The notes beneath the pieces are model-generated. The model had not been told where the DNA came from and searched no databases. It saw only the letters and a program-made list of their open reading frames with translations. The position numbers and the translations under genes were made by a program. From Mycobacterium colombiense (lineage in GTDB: Bacteria; Actinomycetota; Actinomycetes; Mycobacteriales; Mycobacteriaceae), in NCBI RefSeq assembly GCF_003284975.1, contig NZ_QMEU01000021.1, positions 1-64,000 on the forward strand: a DNA stretch of 64,000 nucleotides, written 5' to 3'. Shown in pieces: positions 17,595 through 28,071 of the stretch. Numbering within the stretch: the first letter of the stretch is position 1; every line of letters starts with the position of its first letter.

Positions 17595-18863
17595 GTGCGT
17601 GTCCTGGTGATTGGTTCCGGTGCCCGTGAGCATGCGTTGTTGTTGGCGCTTCGCAAAGACCCCCAGGTCACGGGGCTGGCGGTCGCTCCCGGCAACGCCG
17701 GCACCGCGCGGCTGGCCGACCAGCACGAGGTCGATATCACCTCGGCGGACGACGTCGTCGCCCTGGCGCGCGAGGTCCGCGCGGACCTGGTGGTCATCGG
17801 TCCAGAGGTGCCGCTGGTGCTCGGGGTGGCCGACGCGGTGCGAGCCGCCGGCATCGTCTGTTTCGGCCCCAGCAAGGACGCCGCCCGCATCGAAGGCTCC
17901 AAGGCCTTCGCCAAGGAGATCATGGCCGCGGCCGGGGTCCGCACCGCAACAAGCGAAATCGTCGATACCCCGGCGCATTTAGACGCCGCCCTGGAGCGGT
18001 TCGGGCCGCCAGCGGGGGATGCGGCCTGGGTGGTCAAGGACGACCGCCTGGCCGCGGGCAAGGGCGTGGTGGTGACCGCGGATCGTGCCGTCGCCCGCGC
18101 GCACGCCGCCGGGCTCCTCGAGGCGGGACACCCGGTGCTCCTGGAGTCCTATCTGGACGGCCCGGAGGTGTCGCTGTTCTGCGTGGTCGACGGCGAAACC
18201 GTGGTGCCGCTGCTGCCGGCGCAGGATTTCAAGCGCGTCGGCGATGGCGACAGCGGACCCAACACCGGGGGGATGGGCGCCTACGCCCCGGTGCCGTGGC
18301 TGCCCGACGAGGTGTACCGCGACGTGGTCAGCAACATCGTCGAACCCGTTGCGGCGGAGATGGTTGCGCGCGGCAGCTCGTTCAGCGGATTGCTGTATGC
18401 CGGGCTCGCGATCACCTCCAACGGCCCCGCGGTGGTCGAATTCAATTGCCGCTTCGGCGATCCCGAGACGCAGGCGGTGCTGGCCCTGCTCGAATCGCCG
18501 CTCGGCCAGTTGTTGTACGCGGCGGGCAGCGGCAGCTTGGCGGACTTCGGCGAGCTGCGCTGGCAAGACGGCGCCGCCGTGACGGTGGTGGTGGCGGCGG
18601 AGAGCTACCCCGGCCGTCCCCGGGTGGGCGACGTGATCGTCGGCTCGGAAGTCGACGGGGTGCTGCACGCCGGGACGGCCCGGCGCGACGACGGTGAAAT
18701 CGTATCCTCGGGTGGCCGGGTGCTGTCGGTGGTGGGCACCGGGGCCGACCTGGCCGCCGCGCGAACCAGGGCCTACGAGGTCGTTCGTTCGATTCGCCTG
18801 CCGGGCAGTCACTTCCGCAGCGACATCGCCCAGCTGGCCGCCGAGGGCAAGATCCGCGTTTAA
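17595..18863 (+). CDS. purD: Phosphoribosylamine-glycine ligase (GAR synthetase)
   Basis: The 422-residue protein matches Rv0772. It has an N-terminal domain (GSGAREHAL), an ATP-grasp domain with LAAGKGVVV and [10 protein letters not shown], the family signature RFGDPETQ near residue 293, and the C-terminal domain. It catalyses the second step of de novo purine synthesis, ATP-dependent joining of glycine to 5-phosphoribosylamine. The GTG start at 17595 has no ribosome site but has a -10 box eight bases upstream. It overlaps the convergent ggtA gene by four bases. purB, purC, purS, purQ and purL follow at intervals on the same strand. Confidence 0.97.
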   Translation: MRVLVIGSGAREHALLLALRKDPQVTGLAVAPGNAGTARLADQHEVDITSADDVVALAREVRADLVVIGPEVPLVLGVADAVRAAGIVCFGPSKDAARIEGSKAFAKEIMAAAGVRTATSEIVDTPAHLDAALERFGPPAGDAAWVVKDDRLAAGKGVVVTADRAVARAHAAGLLEAGHPVLLESYLDGPEVSLFCVVDGETVVPLLPAQDFKRVGDGDSGPNTGGMGAYAPVPWLPDEVYRDVVSNIVEPVAAEMVARGSSFSGLLYAGLAITSNGPAVVEFNCRFGDPETQAVLALLESPLGQLLYAAGSGSLADFGELRWQDGAAVTVVVAAESYPGRPRVGDVIVGSEVDGVLHAGTARRDDGEIVSSGGRVLSVVGTGADLAAARTRAYEVVRSIRLPGSHFRSDIAQLAAEGKIRV

Positions 18864-20443
18864 AAGGCCGCGGCCTGACCGTCCCGACGCGGATCGCTGG
18901 CCGCGACATAGCCGCCGTCGAGCCGCCAGATCGCCTGGCAGCTGCCGAATTGGTTGTAGTCGTCGACGGCGACCAGGTCGTGCCCGCGGCGGCGCAGCTC
19001 GTCGAGCGTTGCGTCCGGGAACCCCGTTTCGCAGCTCACCTGCATGCCCTGCACCCACCGGAACCGCGGGCCGTCGCACGCCGCCTGCGGGTTCTGCCCG
19101 TGGTCGGCGATGCGCACCATCACCTGCACGTGACCCTGGGGCTGCATCATTCCGCCCATCACCCCGAAGCTCATGACCGGTTCGCCGTCTTTGGTCACAA
19201 ACCCCGGGATGATGGTGTGGTAGGGGCGCTTGTTCGGACCCACGGCATTCGGATGTCCTTGGGCGGCAGCGAAATTCGCGCCCCGGTTTTGCAGCGAGAT
19301 CCCGGTGCCCGGCACCACCACTCCCGAACCGAACCCCATGTAGTTCGACTGGATCATCGACACCATCATTCCCGCGGCGTCGGCGGCGGTCAGGTAGACG
19401 GTTCCACCCGCCGGGGCGCCGGCGGATGCCGGCCTGGCCCGTCGGCGGTCGATCAGTGCCGCGCGCTGCTTCAGATATTCCTTGTCCAACAGGCGTTCCG
19501 GTGCCAGCGGCATGTGCTCGATGTCGGCGACATACGCCTGGGCGTCGGCGAACGCCAGCTTCACCGCCTCGATCTGCAGGTGCACGCTGTCCGCGGAATC
19601 GACCGGCAGCGAGGCCAAGTCGAAGTGTTCCAGGATGCCCAGGGCGATCAGCGCGACGATGCCCTGGCCGTTGGGTGGTATCTCGTGCACCGTGTATCCG
19701 CGGTAGCAGCCGTCGACCGTGCCCACCCAGTCGGCGCGGTGGGCCGCCAGATCACCGGCCCGCATGGCCCCGCCGTGCGCCAGCGCGTGCGCCTCGAGCT
19801 GGGTGGCCAGTTCGCCACGGTAGAACGCGTCGCCGTTGGTCGCGGCGATCGTCTCCAGCGTGGCCGCATGGTCGGGCAGGCTGAATCGCTCGCCGGGCTT
19901 GGGCGCGCGCCCGCCGGGCAGAAACGCCTGGGCGAACCCCGGCTGGTGTTCGAACAGCGGCACCTGGGCGGCCCACTGCTGCGCGACCGTCGTTGAAACC
20001 AGAAAGCCGTTGCGGCCGTAGGCGATTGCGGGTTCGAATAGCCGCTCGAACGGGAGCTTGCCGAACTTGGCGTGCAGTTCGGTCCAGGCCGACACCGCGC
20101 CGGGCACGGTCACCGAATTCCACCCGAGGATCGGAACGGCCTGCCCGTCAAAGTATTCCGGTGTCCAGGCCGCCGGTGAGCGGCCCGAGGCGTTCAACCC
20201 GTGCAATCGCGTGCCGTCCCACACGATGGCGAAGGCGTCCGAACCGATGCCGTTGGACACCGGCTCCACGATCGTCAGGGTGATGGCCGTGGCGATGGCC
20301 GCGTCGACCGCGCTGCCGCCCTGGGCGAGCATCCGCAGGCCCGCCTGGGCGGCGAGTGGTTGCGACGTGCACACAACGTTTTCCGCCAGGATGGGCTTGC
20401 GTGGCCAGGCGTACGGAAAGGTCCAGTCGAAGGGTGCGGTCAC
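18860..20443 (-). CDS. ggtA: Gamma-glutamyltransferase family protein
   Basis: This 527-residue Ntn-hydrolase precursor resembles Rv0773c. The likely autocleavage nucleophile is the threonine in [14 protein letters not shown], where classical enzymes have TTHxSV. Downstream NRGANF and a glycine-rich segment ([14 protein letters not shown]) are family features. No signal peptide is seen, so it may act in the cytoplasm, unlike periplasmic GGTs. Family members transfer or hydrolyse gamma-glutamyl groups from glutathione-like compounds; mycobacteria use mycothiol instead, so the substrate is uncertain. The GTG start at 20443 is supported by a TACGCT box seven bases upstream. It converges on purD with a four-base overlap. 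Confidence 0.88.
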   Translation of the reverse strand: MTAPFDWTFPYAWPRKPILAENVVCTSQPLAAQAGLRMLAQGGSAVDAAIATAITLTIVEPVSNGIGSDAFAIVWDGTRLHGLNASGRSPAAWTPEYFDGQAVPILGWNSVTVPGAVSAWTELHAKFGKLPFERLFEPAIAYGRNGFLVSTTVAQQWAAQVPLFEHQPGFAQAFLPGGRAPKPGERFSLPDHAATLETIAATNGDAFYRGELATQLEAHALAHGGAMRAGDLAAHRADWVGTVDGCYRGYTVHEIPPNGQGIVALIALGILEHFDLASLPVDSADSVHLQIEAVKLAFADAQAYVADIEHMPLAPERLLDKEYLKQRAALIDRRRARPASAGAPAGGTVYLTAADAAGMMVSMIQSNYMGFGSGVVVPGTGISLQNRGANFAAAQGHPNAVGPNKRPYHTIIPGFVTKDGEPVMSFGVMGGMMQPQGHVQVMVRIADHGQNPQAACDGPRFRWVQGMQVSCETGFPDATLDELRRRGHDLVAVDDYNQFGSCQAIWRLDGGYVAASDPRRDGQAAAF

Positions 20444-20450
20444 CTGCGCG

Positions 20451-20456
20451 AGCGTA
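20451..20456 (-). promoter_or_regulatory. -10 box of ggtA, leaderless type
   Basis: TACGCT on the minus strand fits TANNNT and lies seven bases before the GTG at 20443. It sits in the narrow 18-base gap after the esterase stop at 20462. Confidence 0.42.
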
Positions 20457-20461
20457 TCGCG

Positions 20462-21376
20462 TTACGCCGTCAGCAGCGGTGCCATCCAGGTCAGCTCGGC
20501 GGGCAACTGCGAGCTCCAGAACGCACCGTCGTGCCCGCCAGGAGAGAAGCCGCCGGCCGGCGGGTTTGGCAGCTGTGCGATGAACTGTTTCGTCGCGGAG
20601 TAGAACGGATCGCTGTCGCCGCAATCGATTCGGATCGGGATCGAGGCCAGCGCGGGCATGCCGAACACCGAATTCGCGGCGAAATCATCGGGCCCGTCGA
20701 AGGCCCCCGGCGCCGCGGCACCCGAGGACATCCACAGGGCCGGGCTCACCGCACAGATCGCCGCGGTGCGGGCCGGCCCCAGCCGGCCGCCCAGCAGCAG
20801 CGCGCCGTAGCCGCCCATCGACCAGCCCAGGAACGCCACGCGCGAGGTGTCCAGATTCTGATTGCCCAGCATCGGGATGAGCTCGTCGAGCACCATGGCC
20901 CCGCTATCCTCCCCGGACGACCGCTTGTGCCAGTAGCCCCCGCCGCCGTCGACGGCGACCACCGCGAACGGCGGCAGTCCGGCGTCGACGGCCTGCGCCA
21001 GACCATGTTCGACGCCGCCGGCCATCACCGTCGAGGCGTCACTGCCCTTGCCGTGCAGCGCGATCACCGGCCGCAGCGGCTTGGTCTGGCCCGGCGGGCG
21101 GGCGATGGCCCAGTTGGTGTTGGCCCCGCCGCGGGCGGCGGAGGCGAAGGCACCGGTCACCATGGTGGGGGCGGGCGCCGCCGGCTGAGCCGGATCGCGG
21201 GGCGGGCCGGGCGGCGGCGCCAATGGCATCCCGGTGCCGGCCGTCGATACCGGCACGGCGCGAGATGTCCGGGGTTCTAACAGGATGTCGAACCCGTAGA
21301 CGCCAACCGCGCCGAGGGCCGCGCCGGCGCCGAGGCCGAGCAGGGCGCGTCGGCTCAAGTCGGGCATGCGGGCCAT
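20462..21376 (-). CDS. Tat-exported alpha/beta hydrolase (esterase), Rv0774c-type
   Basis: The 304-residue protein begins with a twin-arginine signal (DLSRRALLGLGAGAALG) followed by a proline-rich linker. The catalytic domain has the nucleophile elbow GWSMGG, a histidine in GGHDGAF near the C terminus, and an acidic residue in DCGDSDPF. It resembles the esterase D/antigen 85-like hydrolases and probably acts on esters in the cell envelope. The start is the ATG at 21376; a second ATG at 21367 is possible. An open frame to 21586 would overlap the divergent TetR gene, so I reject it. The substrate is unknown. Confidence 0.88.
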   Translation of the reverse strand: MARMPDLSRRALLGLGAGAALGAVGVYGFDILLEPRTSRAVPVSTAGTGMPLAPPPGPPRDPAQPAAPAPTMVTGAFASAARGGANTNWAIARPPGQTKPLRPVIALHGKGSDASTVMAGGVEHGLAQAVDAGLPPFAVVAVDGGGGYWHKRSSGEDSGAMVLDELIPMLGNQNLDTSRVAFLGWSMGGYGALLLGGRLGPARTAAICAVSPALWMSSGAAAPGAFDGPDDFAANSVFGMPALASIPIRIDCGDSDPFYSATKQFIAQLPNPPAGGFSPGGHDGAFWSSQLPAELTWMAPLLTA

Positions 21377-21440
21377 TATGCCCCCGCCGTTTGGCCGAAA
21401 TGGCAATGCAGTACCACTTTGGCTGGCACGATGGCTACTC

Positions 21441-22058
21441 GTGACAGCAGCGGTTACTCCAAAAGGAGAACGTCGACGGTATGCGCTCGTCAGCGCCGCC
21501 GCCGAGTTGCTGGCCGAGGGCGGGTTCGAAGCGGTGCGGCACCGGGCGGTGGCGCGGCGGGCTGGATTGCCGTTGGCTTCGACCACTTACTACTTCTCGT
21601 CCCTCGACGATCTGATCGCACGCGCCGTCGAACACATCGCGATGATCGAGGTGGCGCAGTTGCGGTCGCGGGTCAGCGCCATGTCGCGCCGGCGCCGGGG
21701 ACCGGAGACCATCGCCGAGGTGTTGGCGGACCTGCTCGTCGGCGACGTGTCCGGACCGGGCCTGACCGATCAGCTGATCTCGCGCTACGAGCGGCACATC
21801 GCGTGCACCCGGCTGCCCGCGCTGCGCGAAACCATGCGTCGCAGCCTGCGCCAGCGCGCCGAGGCGGTGGCCGAGGCCCTCGAGCGCTCGGGTCGGTCGG
21901 TGCACATCGAGCTGGTGTGCACGCTGATCTGCGCGGTCGATGGCTCGGTGGTGTCGGCCCTGGTGGAGGGCCGGGACCCGCGCGCGGCGGCGCAGGGCGC
22001 GGTGGTCGACCTGATCGAGGTGCTCGCGCCGATCGATCAGCGGCCCGTGCAGATCTGA
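21441..22058 (+). CDS. TetR-family regulator, Rv0775-type
   Basis: The 205-residue protein has an N-terminal helix-turn-helix (RAVARRAGLPLASTTYYFSS) and a helical C-terminal domain. I use the GTG at 21441, which gives the length of Rv0775. The longer frame from 21366 adds a non-homologous tail overlapping the divergent esterase start. It is divergent from the Tat-exported esterase and probably controls it, but I saw no clear palindrome in the 64-base gap. A cysteine-containing helix (LVCTLICAV) in the ligand domain is notable but not diagnostic. Confidence 0.87.
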   Translation: MTAAVTPKGERRRYALVSAAAELLAEGGFEAVRHRAVARRAGLPLASTTYYFSSLDDLIARAVEHIAMIEVAQLRSRVSAMSRRRRGPETIAEVLADLLVGDVSGPGLTDQLISRYERHIACTRLPALRETMRRSLRQRAEAVAEALERSGRSVHIELVCTLICAVDGSVVSALVEGRDPRAAAQGAVVDLIEVLAPIDQRPVQI

Positions 22059-22065
22059 GCGCCCG

Positions 22066-22812
22066 TTACGCGCGGATCGGATCCGCCGGCAGCGACGGCG
22101 TCACGATGTAGCCGGTGTCGAGGTCGCCGTAGATGGTCACGTCCTGCGGGCTGCGCTGCGCGTACAACGCCACATAGGCACAGACCACGGCATCGACCGG
22201 GTCTTCGGCGCGGCGCAGTTCGCTCTTGCGTTGCGCGGCCGTGACGGCCCGGCGCAGCGCGACCCAGCCGTCGTGCCCGGCCACGCGTAGCGGCACCGGG
22301 GCCCGCGCCAGCCGCTCGACGCCGTCCATGAGTAGCAACAGCTCGGACCTGAGCCGCTCTACGCTGCGGCCTGGCTTCGCCTTGTATTTCAGGGTGCGTT
22401 CGAGGCGAAACAGCGCGACGGTGGCCGCGTGGGGATAGACCTCGATGGCCCGGCGGGCGGCCTGCGATCGCGGGTCCGCGTCCAGGCCGAGCGCCGCGGC
22501 CAGCCGGCCCGCGCGGGGGCCGCCGACGAACTCGGGTCTGCCGGTGTTGCAGGGGTGCGCGCCGGCCTCGTACCTGCGGAAATCGCGGTTGAGCGCCGCC
22601 TCGGCGGGACGCTGCCCGGTCGGATTGTTCACCACCAGCGGTGCATCGAAGGCGACCACGCAGTCGCCCTGGACGTAGGGGCGTAAGGCGGCCAGGATCT
22701 CGTCGTCGTCGCGGACCGCGCACACGCTCACCAGGGCGCCGCCGGAATCGACGACGGCGACGCCGGTCGGGTTGCGACCCGCCCAGGCGAGGTCGACGCC
22801 GGCGAAGTACAT
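22066..22812 (-). CDS. DUF429 family protein, Rv0776c-type
   Basis: The 248-residue protein begins with MYFAGVDLAW and contains FDAPLVV and IEVYPHAAT. These acidic and histidine positions in a RNase H-like fold are typical of DUF429, which is related to predicted nucleases. The ATG at 22812 is chosen because TAGCCT ends exactly six bases upstream; an ATG at 22818 abuts that box. It is divergent from purB, with the two promoters back to back. The function is unknown in any organism I recall; a nuclease-like activity is only a fold-based guess. Confidence 0.82.
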   Translation of the reverse strand: MYFAGVDLAWAGRNPTGVAVVDSGGALVSVCAVRDDDEILAALRPYVQGDCVVAFDAPLVVNNPTGQRPAEAALNRDFRRYEAGAHPCNTGRPEFVGGPRAGRLAAALGLDADPRSQAARRAIEVYPHAATVALFRLERTLKYKAKPGRSVERLRSELLLLMDGVERLARAPVPLRVAGHDGWVALRRAVTAAQRKSELRRAEDPVDAVVCAYVALYAQRSPQDVTIYGDLDTGYIVTPSLPADPIRA

Positions 22813-22818
22813 CCGCAT

Positions 22819-22824
22819 AGGCTA
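22819..22824 (-). promoter_or_regulatory. -10 box of the DUF429 gene, leaderless type
   Basis: TAGCCT on the minus strand fits TANNNT and ends six bases before the ATG at 22812. This spacing decides between the two possible starts. Confidence 0.5.
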
Positions 22825-22836
22825 TGGCCGCGACCG

Positions 22837-22842
22837 TAAGCT
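22837..22842 (+). promoter_or_regulatory. -10 box of purB
   Basis: TAAGCT fits TANNNT. The predicted transcription start is near 22849, leaving a leader of about 12 bases that contains GTGAGGACCAA just before the purB GTG at 22862. Confidence 0.42.
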
Positions 22843-22861
22843 GTGTGTTCGTGAGGACCAA

Positions 22862-24280
22862 GTGAGCATTCCGAATGTGCTGGCCACCCGGTACGCCAGT
22901 GCCGAGATGGTCGCGATCTGGTCGCCGCAGGCCAAGGTCGTCGGCGAGCGCCGGCTATGGCTGGCCGTGCTGCGCGCGCAGGCCGAACTGGGCGTCGCGG
23001 TGCCTCCCGAGGCGATCGCCGACTACGAGCGGGTGATCGAGGACGTCGACCTGGCCTCGATCGCGGACCGCGAACGGGTGCTGCGCCACGACGTCAAGGC
23101 GCGCATCGAGGAGTTCAACGCGCTGGCCGGCCACGAGCACGTGCACAAGGGCATGACCAGTCGTGATCTGACCGAGAACGTGGAGCAACTGCAGATCCGG
23201 CGCTCGCTGGAGCTGGTCTTCGCGCATGGCGTGGCGGTCGCGGCGCGGCTGGCCGAGCGGGCGGTGGCCTATCGCGACCTGGTGATGGCCGGGCGCAGCC
23301 ACAACGTCGCCGCGCAGGCCACCACCCTGGGCAAGAGGTTCGCCTCGGCGGCCCAGGAGACCCTGATCGCGTTGACCAGGTTGCGCGAGCTGATCGACCG
23401 TTACCCGCTGCGCGGCATCAAGGGCCCGATGGGCACCTCGCAGGACATGCTCGACCTGCTGGACGGCGACGCGGCCAAGCTCGCCGAGCTCGAGCGGCGA
23501 GTCGCCGAATTCCTGGGATTCGCAACGGTATTGACCAGCGTCGGGCAGGTGTATCCGCGTTCGCTGGACCACGACGTGCTCTCCGCGCTGGTGCAGCTGG
23601 GCGCCGGACCGTCGTCGCTGGCGCACACCATCCGGCTGATGGCCGGCCATGAACTGGTCACCGAGGGATTCGCGCCGGGGCAGGTCGGTTCGTCGGCGAT
23701 GCCGCACAAGATGAACACACGCAGCTGCGAACGGGTCAACGGTCTGCAGGTGGTGCTGCGCGGGTACGCGTCGATGGCCGCCGAACTGGCGGGTGCGCAG
23801 TGGAACGAGGGCGACGTGTTCTGCTCGGTGGTGCGCCGAGTCGCGTTGCCGGACAGCTTCTTTGCCATCGACGGCCAGATCGAGACCTTCTTGACGGTGC
23901 TCGACGAGTTCGGCGCCTATCCGGCGGTGATCGACCGCGAGCTGGACCGCTACCTGCCGTTCCTGGCCACCACCAAGGTGTTGATCGCCGCGGTGCGCGC
24001 CGGCGTGGGCCGCGAGGCCGCCCACCACGTGATCCGCGAACACGCGGTGGCCACCGCGCTGGCCATGCGCGAGCACGGCGCCGAGCCCGACCTGCTGGAC
24101 CGGCTGGCCGCCGACGATCGGCTGCCGCTGGACCGGGCGGCGCTGGACGCGGCGCTGGCCGACAAGAAGGCGTTCACCGGCGCCGCGGGTGACCAGGTGG
24201 ACGAGGTGGCGGCGCAGGTGGACGCGCTGGTGAACCGCTACCCGGACGCGGCCAAGTACGCCCCGGGTGCGATCCTGTGA
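22862..24280 (+). CDS. purB: Adenylosuccinate lyase
   Basis: The 472-residue protein equals Rv0777 in length. It belongs to the fumarase/aspartase superfamily; the signature [10 protein letters not shown] holds the catalytic serine loop. Other substrate residues are in RSHNVAAQ and [10 protein letters not shown]. It cleaves SAICAR to AICAR and adenylosuccinate to AMP, two steps of purine synthesis. The GTG at 22862 follows GTGAGGACCAA; a frame open to 22772 would overlap the divergent DUF429 gene. Its stop overlaps the cyp126 start as GTGA, so the P450 is co-translated with purB. Confidence 0.97.
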   Translation: MSIPNVLATRYASAEMVAIWSPQAKVVGERRLWLAVLRAQAELGVAVPPEAIADYERVIEDVDLASIADRERVLRHDVKARIEEFNALAGHEHVHKGMTSRDLTENVEQLQIRRSLELVFAHGVAVAARLAERAVAYRDLVMAGRSHNVAAQATTLGKRFASAAQETLIALTRLRELIDRYPLRGIKGPMGTSQDMLDLLDGDAAKLAELERRVAEFLGFATVLTSVGQVYPRSLDHDVLSALVQLGAGPSSLAHTIRLMAGHELVTEGFAPGQVGSSAMPHKMNTRSCERVNGLQVVLRGYASMAAELAGAQWNEGDVFCSVVRRVALPDSFFAIDGQIETFLTVLDEFGAYPAVIDRELDRYLPFLATTKVLIAAVRAGVGREAAHHVIREHAVATALAMREHGAEPDLLDRLAADDRLPLDRAALDAALADKKAFTGAAGDQVDEVAAQVDALVNRYPDAAKYAPGAIL

Positions 24281-25524
24281 CGCTGGTCGGCGCGCTCGCT
24301 TCGATCGACTTCACCGATCTGGACAACTTCGCCAACGGTTTTCCGCACGAGCTGTTCGCCATCCACCGGCGAGAGGCGCCGGTGTACTGGCACGCACCGA
24401 CCGACAACACCCCCGATGGTGAGGGCTTCTGGTCCGTCGCCGCCTACGCGGAAACGCTTGAGGTGCTCAAGGATCCGGTGACCTACTCCTCGGTCACCGG
24501 TGGCGCCCGGCCCTATGGCGGGACGCTGCTGCAGGACCTGGCGATCGCCGGTCAGGTGCTCAACATGATGGACGATCCGCGGCATTCGCAGATTCGGCGA
24601 CTGGTCAGCTCCGGTCTGACGCCGCGGATGATCCGCCTGGTAGAGGACGACCTGCGGGGCCGGGCGCGCCGGCTGCTGGACGCGGTGGTCCCGGGTGAGC
24701 CGTTCGACTTCCTGGTAGACATCGCCGCCGAGCTGCCGATGCAGATGATCTGCATCCTGCTGGGAGTCCCTGAATCCGAACGGCATTGGTTGTTCGAGGC
24801 CATCGAGCCGCAGTTCGATTTCGGTGGTTCGCGCAAGGCGTCCCTGTCGCAGCTCTCTCTCGAAGAGGCCGGGTCGCGGATGTACGAGTACGGTCAGCAG
24901 TTGATCGCGTCCAAGCGCGCAAACCCGACCGATGACATGTTGTCGGTGGTGGCCAACGCGATGCTCGATGACGCTGACGGATCGGCCCTGTCCGACCTCG
25001 AGCTGTACCTGTTCTTCAGTCTGCTGTTCAGCGCCGGCGCGGAGACCACCCGCAACGCGGTGGCGGGCGGCCTGCTGGCGCTGGCCAACCACCCGCACCA
25101 AATGCAGTCGCTGCGCGGCGATCTCGGGGCACTGCCCACGGCCGTCGAGGAGATGGTGCGGTGGACGTCGCCGTCGCCCTCCAAGCGGCGCACCGCCACC
25201 CGTGACGTCAGCCTCGGCGGCCAGTCGATCGAGGCCGGGCAGAAGATACAGATCTGGGAAGGCTCGGCGAATCGCGACGCCGGCGTGTTCGAGCGTGCCG
25301 ACGAATTCGATATCGCCCGAAAGCCCAATCCGCACTTGGGCTTTGGCCAGGGTGTGCACTATTGCCTGGGTGCCAACCTGGCCCGGCTGGAGCTGCGGGT
25401 GCTGTTCGAAGAGCTGCTGTCCCGGTTCGGCGGGGCGCGGGTCGTCCGGCCGGTCGAATGGGCCCGCAGCAACCGGCACACCGGCATTCGGCACCTCGTC
25501 GTGGAGCTTCACGAAGAGCCGTGA
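24277..25524 (+). CDS. cyp126: Cytochrome P450 CYP126
   Basis: The 415-residue P450 matches Rv0778 (414 residues). The I-helix is [10 protein letters not shown], the ExxR region is [12 protein letters not shown], and the haem loop is [18 protein letters not shown]. The GTG start overlaps the purB stop (GTGA), and its own stop overlaps the start of the TDT permease the same way. No ferredoxin is adjacent. The natural substrate of CYP126 is unknown. The downstream permease is not at this position in M. tuberculosis and may be functionally tied to the P450 here. Confidence 0.94.
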   Translation: MTLVGALASIDFTDLDNFANGFPHELFAIHRREAPVYWHAPTDNTPDGEGFWSVAAYAETLEVLKDPVTYSSVTGGARPYGGTLLQDLAIAGQVLNMMDDPRHSQIRRLVSSGLTPRMIRLVEDDLRGRARRLLDAVVPGEPFDFLVDIAAELPMQMICILLGVPESERHWLFEAIEPQFDFGGSRKASLSQLSLEEAGSRMYEYGQQLIASKRANPTDDMLSVVANAMLDDADGSALSDLELYLFFSLLFSAGAETTRNAVAGGLLALANHPHQMQSLRGDLGALPTAVEEMVRWTSPSPSKRRTATRDVSLGGQSIEAGQKIQIWEGSANRDAGVFERADEFDIARKPNPHLGFGQGVHYCLGANLARLELRVLFEELLSRFGGARVVRPVEWARSNRHTGIRHLVVELHEEP

Positions 25525-26543
25525 CGATCCGGTTCGCCGATGTCGAGCCCTCACCCGATGTGTTCGCGGCGGTGATGGCGACGGGAATCTTGTCGATCGG
25601 CGCGCACAATCACGGCTACCGGTTGATCAGCGACACGATGGGCGTCATCGCCACCCTCGGACTGTTGTTGCTGGTTACCCTGGTCGTGGTGAAGGCCTGC
25701 GGCCCGGGCCAGGTGCTGCGCTGGGATCTGACCGATCCCGACGTCACCCTGCGGCTGATCACCTTCGTGGCCGCATGCGCGGTGATCGACACGCGTTTGT
25801 CGTCCAACGTGTGGGTGGCGCGGGTGCTCGGCGTGGTCGGCCTGACGTCCTGGCTGATGCTGATCCTGTTCAGCGCGCGAAACATGCTGGCCCACCGGTG
25901 GCCGGAGCTACGCGACCGCGCCCACGGTGCCTGGCAGCTGGGCAGCGTAGGCACCTCGGGTCTGGCCATCGTGATCGCGCGGGCGGCGCGGCAGACCGGC
26001 CATCACTGGTGGCTGGCGGTGGCCGTGGCCGGCTGGCTGGCGGCGCTGTGCATCTACGGCCTGATGACCTGGCTGACGATGTGGCGGGTGATCAACGAAC
26101 GGCAGGACCGGGACGGCTTCGAACCCGACACGTGGATCCTGATGGGCGGCATGGCGATTGCGACGTTGGCCGGCGACACCATCCACGCGGTCGCTCCCGC
26201 CTGGCTGGCCGGGCCGGTGCGCGCGGTCACCGTCGTGACCTGGGTGACGGCCACCCTGTGGATACCGCCGCTGATCTATTTCGCGCTGCACCGCATCAGG
26301 CGGCACCCCAACATGCTGCAATTCGCCGGTGTGTGGTGGGCGTTCGTCTTCCCGTTGGGCATGTACTCCGCGGCCAGCTTCGCCATGGCGGTCGAGATCG
26401 GGCAGCGCTCGCTGCTCACCGTTTCGCTGGTGTTCTTCTGGGATGCGTTGGCCGCGTGGATCATTGTGGTCGTCGCCGGGCTGCTGCTGTTAGCGCGGGC
26501 GATGCTGCTACGCACCGCGGATCGCGATGCCGGCCGACCGTAA
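25521..26543 (+). CDS. TDT-family (TehA/Mae1-like) membrane permease
   Basis: The 340-residue protein has about nine or ten hydrophobic segments. Its N-terminal [17 protein letters not shown] resembles the conserved start of TDT proteins (TehA, C4-dicarboxylate and SLAC1-type channels). The GTG at 25521 overlaps the cyp126 stop as GTGA, indicating coupled translation. It corresponds to nothing between Rv0778 and Rv0779c in M. tuberculosis. The 3' end overlaps the convergent Rv0779c-like gene by 36 bases. The transported anion is unknown; uptake or export of an organic acid related to CYP126 is an inference. Confidence 0.82.
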   Translation: MTIRFADVEPSPDVFAAVMATGILSIGAHNHGYRLISDTMGVIATLGLLLLVTLVVVKACGPGQVLRWDLTDPDVTLRLITFVAACAVIDTRLSSNVWVARVLGVVGLTSWLMLILFSARNMLAHRWPELRDRAHGAWQLGSVGTSGLAIVIARAARQTGHHWWLAVAVAGWLAALCIYGLMTWLTMWRVINERQDRDGFEPDTWILMGGMAIATLAGDTIHAVAPAWLAGPVRAVTVVTWVTATLWIPPLIYFALHRIRRHPNMLQFAGVWWAFVFPLGMYSAASFAMAVEIGQRSLLTVSLVFFWDALAAWIIVVVAGLLLLARAMLLRTADRDAGRP

Positions 26544-27128
26544 TTCGAGCGCGACCAGCGCGCCGATAGTCACCGGATCCTCACGGCGCCACCCGCCGAC
26601 CGGGTCCGCGCTCACGGCGATCAACTTCCGGGCCGGCCGGTTGGTCAGCGCCCGCAACGCCAGCAACTGCGCCCCGGCCGGCGTCGCGGCCAGGGCGGTC
26701 ACCGTCAACTTGCGCCGAAAGAACCGAAGCCGCAGAAAAAACCACGGGAGCACCGCGATGAGGATCGGGACCGCGACGACCGCCATCGCCAGCAGCACCG
26801 CAAGCCAGCTCGCCGCGCTGTCCAGATCGTGGCCCGCGCCCGCGATGTCCAGCGCGGCGTGGCTCGCGGAGTTGAGCGGCTTGCTGACCGTGTCCCCCAC
26901 CACGGGAATGTGCTGGGCCTCGCGGCCGGCGGACGCGAGGTTGCCGGCGATGCCGTTCGCGCCGCTCTCCACCTGCCGCCCGGCGTCGGCGATGGTGGCG
27001 ATGGCGTCGTAGACGGCCAGCCCGACGAGCAGCCACAGCAGGGTCCACACGACGACGGCGAGATCGCTGAACAGCTGGACGGCCAGCCGGCCGGGTCGGG
27101 TGGAGTAGGGCAGAAACCGCGGTGTCAT
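26508..27128 (-). CDS. Two-segment membrane protein, Rv0779c-type
   Basis: The 206-residue protein matches Rv0779c in length. It has hydrophobic segments at about residues 22-46 (VVVWTLLWLLVGLAVY) and 105-130 (SWLAVLLAMAVVAVPILIAV). A small-residue-rich loop of about 60 residues between them probably lies outside the membrane, and a basic C-terminal tail is probably cytoplasmic. No enzymatic motif is seen and I do not know its function. Its start at 27128 is divergent from purC, and its tail overlaps the permease gene on the other strand. Confidence 0.82.
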   Translation of the reverse strand: MTPRFLPYSTRPGRLAVQLFSDLAVVVWTLLWLLVGLAVYDAIATIADAGRQVESGANGIAGNLASAGREAQHIPVVGDTVSKPLNSASHAALDIAGAGHDLDSAASWLAVLLAMAVVAVPILIAVLPWFFLRLRFFRRKLTVTALAATPAGAQLLALRALTNRPARKLIAVSADPVGGWRREDPVTIGALVALELRSAGIAIRGA

Positions 27129-27168
27129 AGCCCCGATCCCAGCACAAACCCGGATTGCAGGTGCCCGA

Positions 27169-27174
27169 TAGGCT
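27169..27174 (+). promoter_or_regulatory. -10 box of purC, leaderless type
   Basis: TAGGCT fits TANNNT and ends six bases before the purC ATG at 27181. No ribosome site is present in the interval. Confidence 0.5.
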
Positions 27175-27180
27175 GACCGG

Positions 27181-28071
27181 ATGCCCGCACTGTCCGACTA
27201 TCAGCACCTGGCCAGCGGCAAGGTCCGCGAGCTGTATCGCGTCGACGACGAGCACCTACTGCTGGTCGCCACCGACCGGATCTCGGCCTACGACTTCGTC
27301 CTGGACAGCACCATCCCGGACAAGGGCCGCATCCTGACCGCGATGAGCGTGTTCTTCTTCGGCCTCGTGGACGCGCCCAACCATCTGGCCGGGCCGCCCG
27401 ACGATCCGCGCATCCCCGACGAGGTGCTGGGCCGCGCGCTGGTGGTGCGTGAGCTGGAAATGCTTCCGGTGGAATGCGTGGCGCGCGGCTACCTGACCGG
27501 CTCGGGATTGCTGGACTACCAGGCGACCGGACAGGTCTGCGGCATCCCCCTGCCGCCCGGCTTGGTCGAAGCCAGCAGGTTCGCCGAACCGCTGTTCACC
27601 CCGGCGACGAAAGCCGCACTGGGCGACCACGACGAGAACATCTCCTTCGCGCGGGTGATCGAGCTGGTCGGCGCCGTACCCGCCAACCAACTGCGCGACC
27701 GCACCCTACAGATCTACGTACAGGCCGCCGACCACGCGCTCCGGAAGGGAATCATCATCGCGGACACCAAGTTCGAGTTCGGCACCGACCGTGACGGCAA
27801 CCTGCTACTGGCGGACGAGATCTTCACCCCGGATTCGTCGCGGTACTGGCCGGCCGACGAGTACCAGGTCGGCGTCGTCCAGAACAGCTTCGACAAACAG
27901 TTCGTTCGCAACTGGCTGACCGGCCCCGAGTCCGGCTGGGACCGTCACGGTTCCCAGCCCCCTCCGCGGCTGCCGGAAGACATCATCGCGGCCACCCGCG
28001 GGCGCTATATCGAGGCCTACGAACGCATTTCCGGGTTGAGCTTCGGTGACTGGATCGGTCCCAGCGCATGA
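27181..28071 (+). CDS. purC: SAICAR synthetase
   Basis: The 296-residue protein matches Rv0780. It has the KVRELYR segment near the start, [12 protein letters not shown], the family signature ADTKFEFG with metal and substrate residues, and [14 protein letters not shown]. It catalyses ATP-dependent addition of aspartate to CAIR in purine synthesis. The ATG is six bases from a -10 box, so the message is probably leaderless. Its stop overlaps the ptrB start as ATGA, so the peptidase is translated from the same message. Confidence 0.97.
   Translation: MPALSDYQHLASGKVRELYRVDDEHLLLVATDRISAYDFVLDSTIPDKGRILTAMSVFFFGLVDAPNHLAGPPDDPRIPDEVLGRALVVRELEMLPVECVARGYLTGSGLLDYQATGQVCGIPLPPGLVEASRFAEPLFTPATKAALGDHDENISFARVIELVGAVPANQLRDRTLQIYVQAADHALRKGIIIADTKFEFGTDRDGNLLLADEIFTPDSSRYWPADEYQVGVVQNSFDKQFVRNWLTGPESGWDRHGSQPPPRLPEDIIAATRGRYIEAYERISGLSFGDWIGPSA

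Noticed and set aside
21366-21440. Longer N terminus for the TetR gene
   Set aside because: It overlaps the divergent esterase start and carries non-family residues. The GTG at 21441 gives the Rv0775 length.
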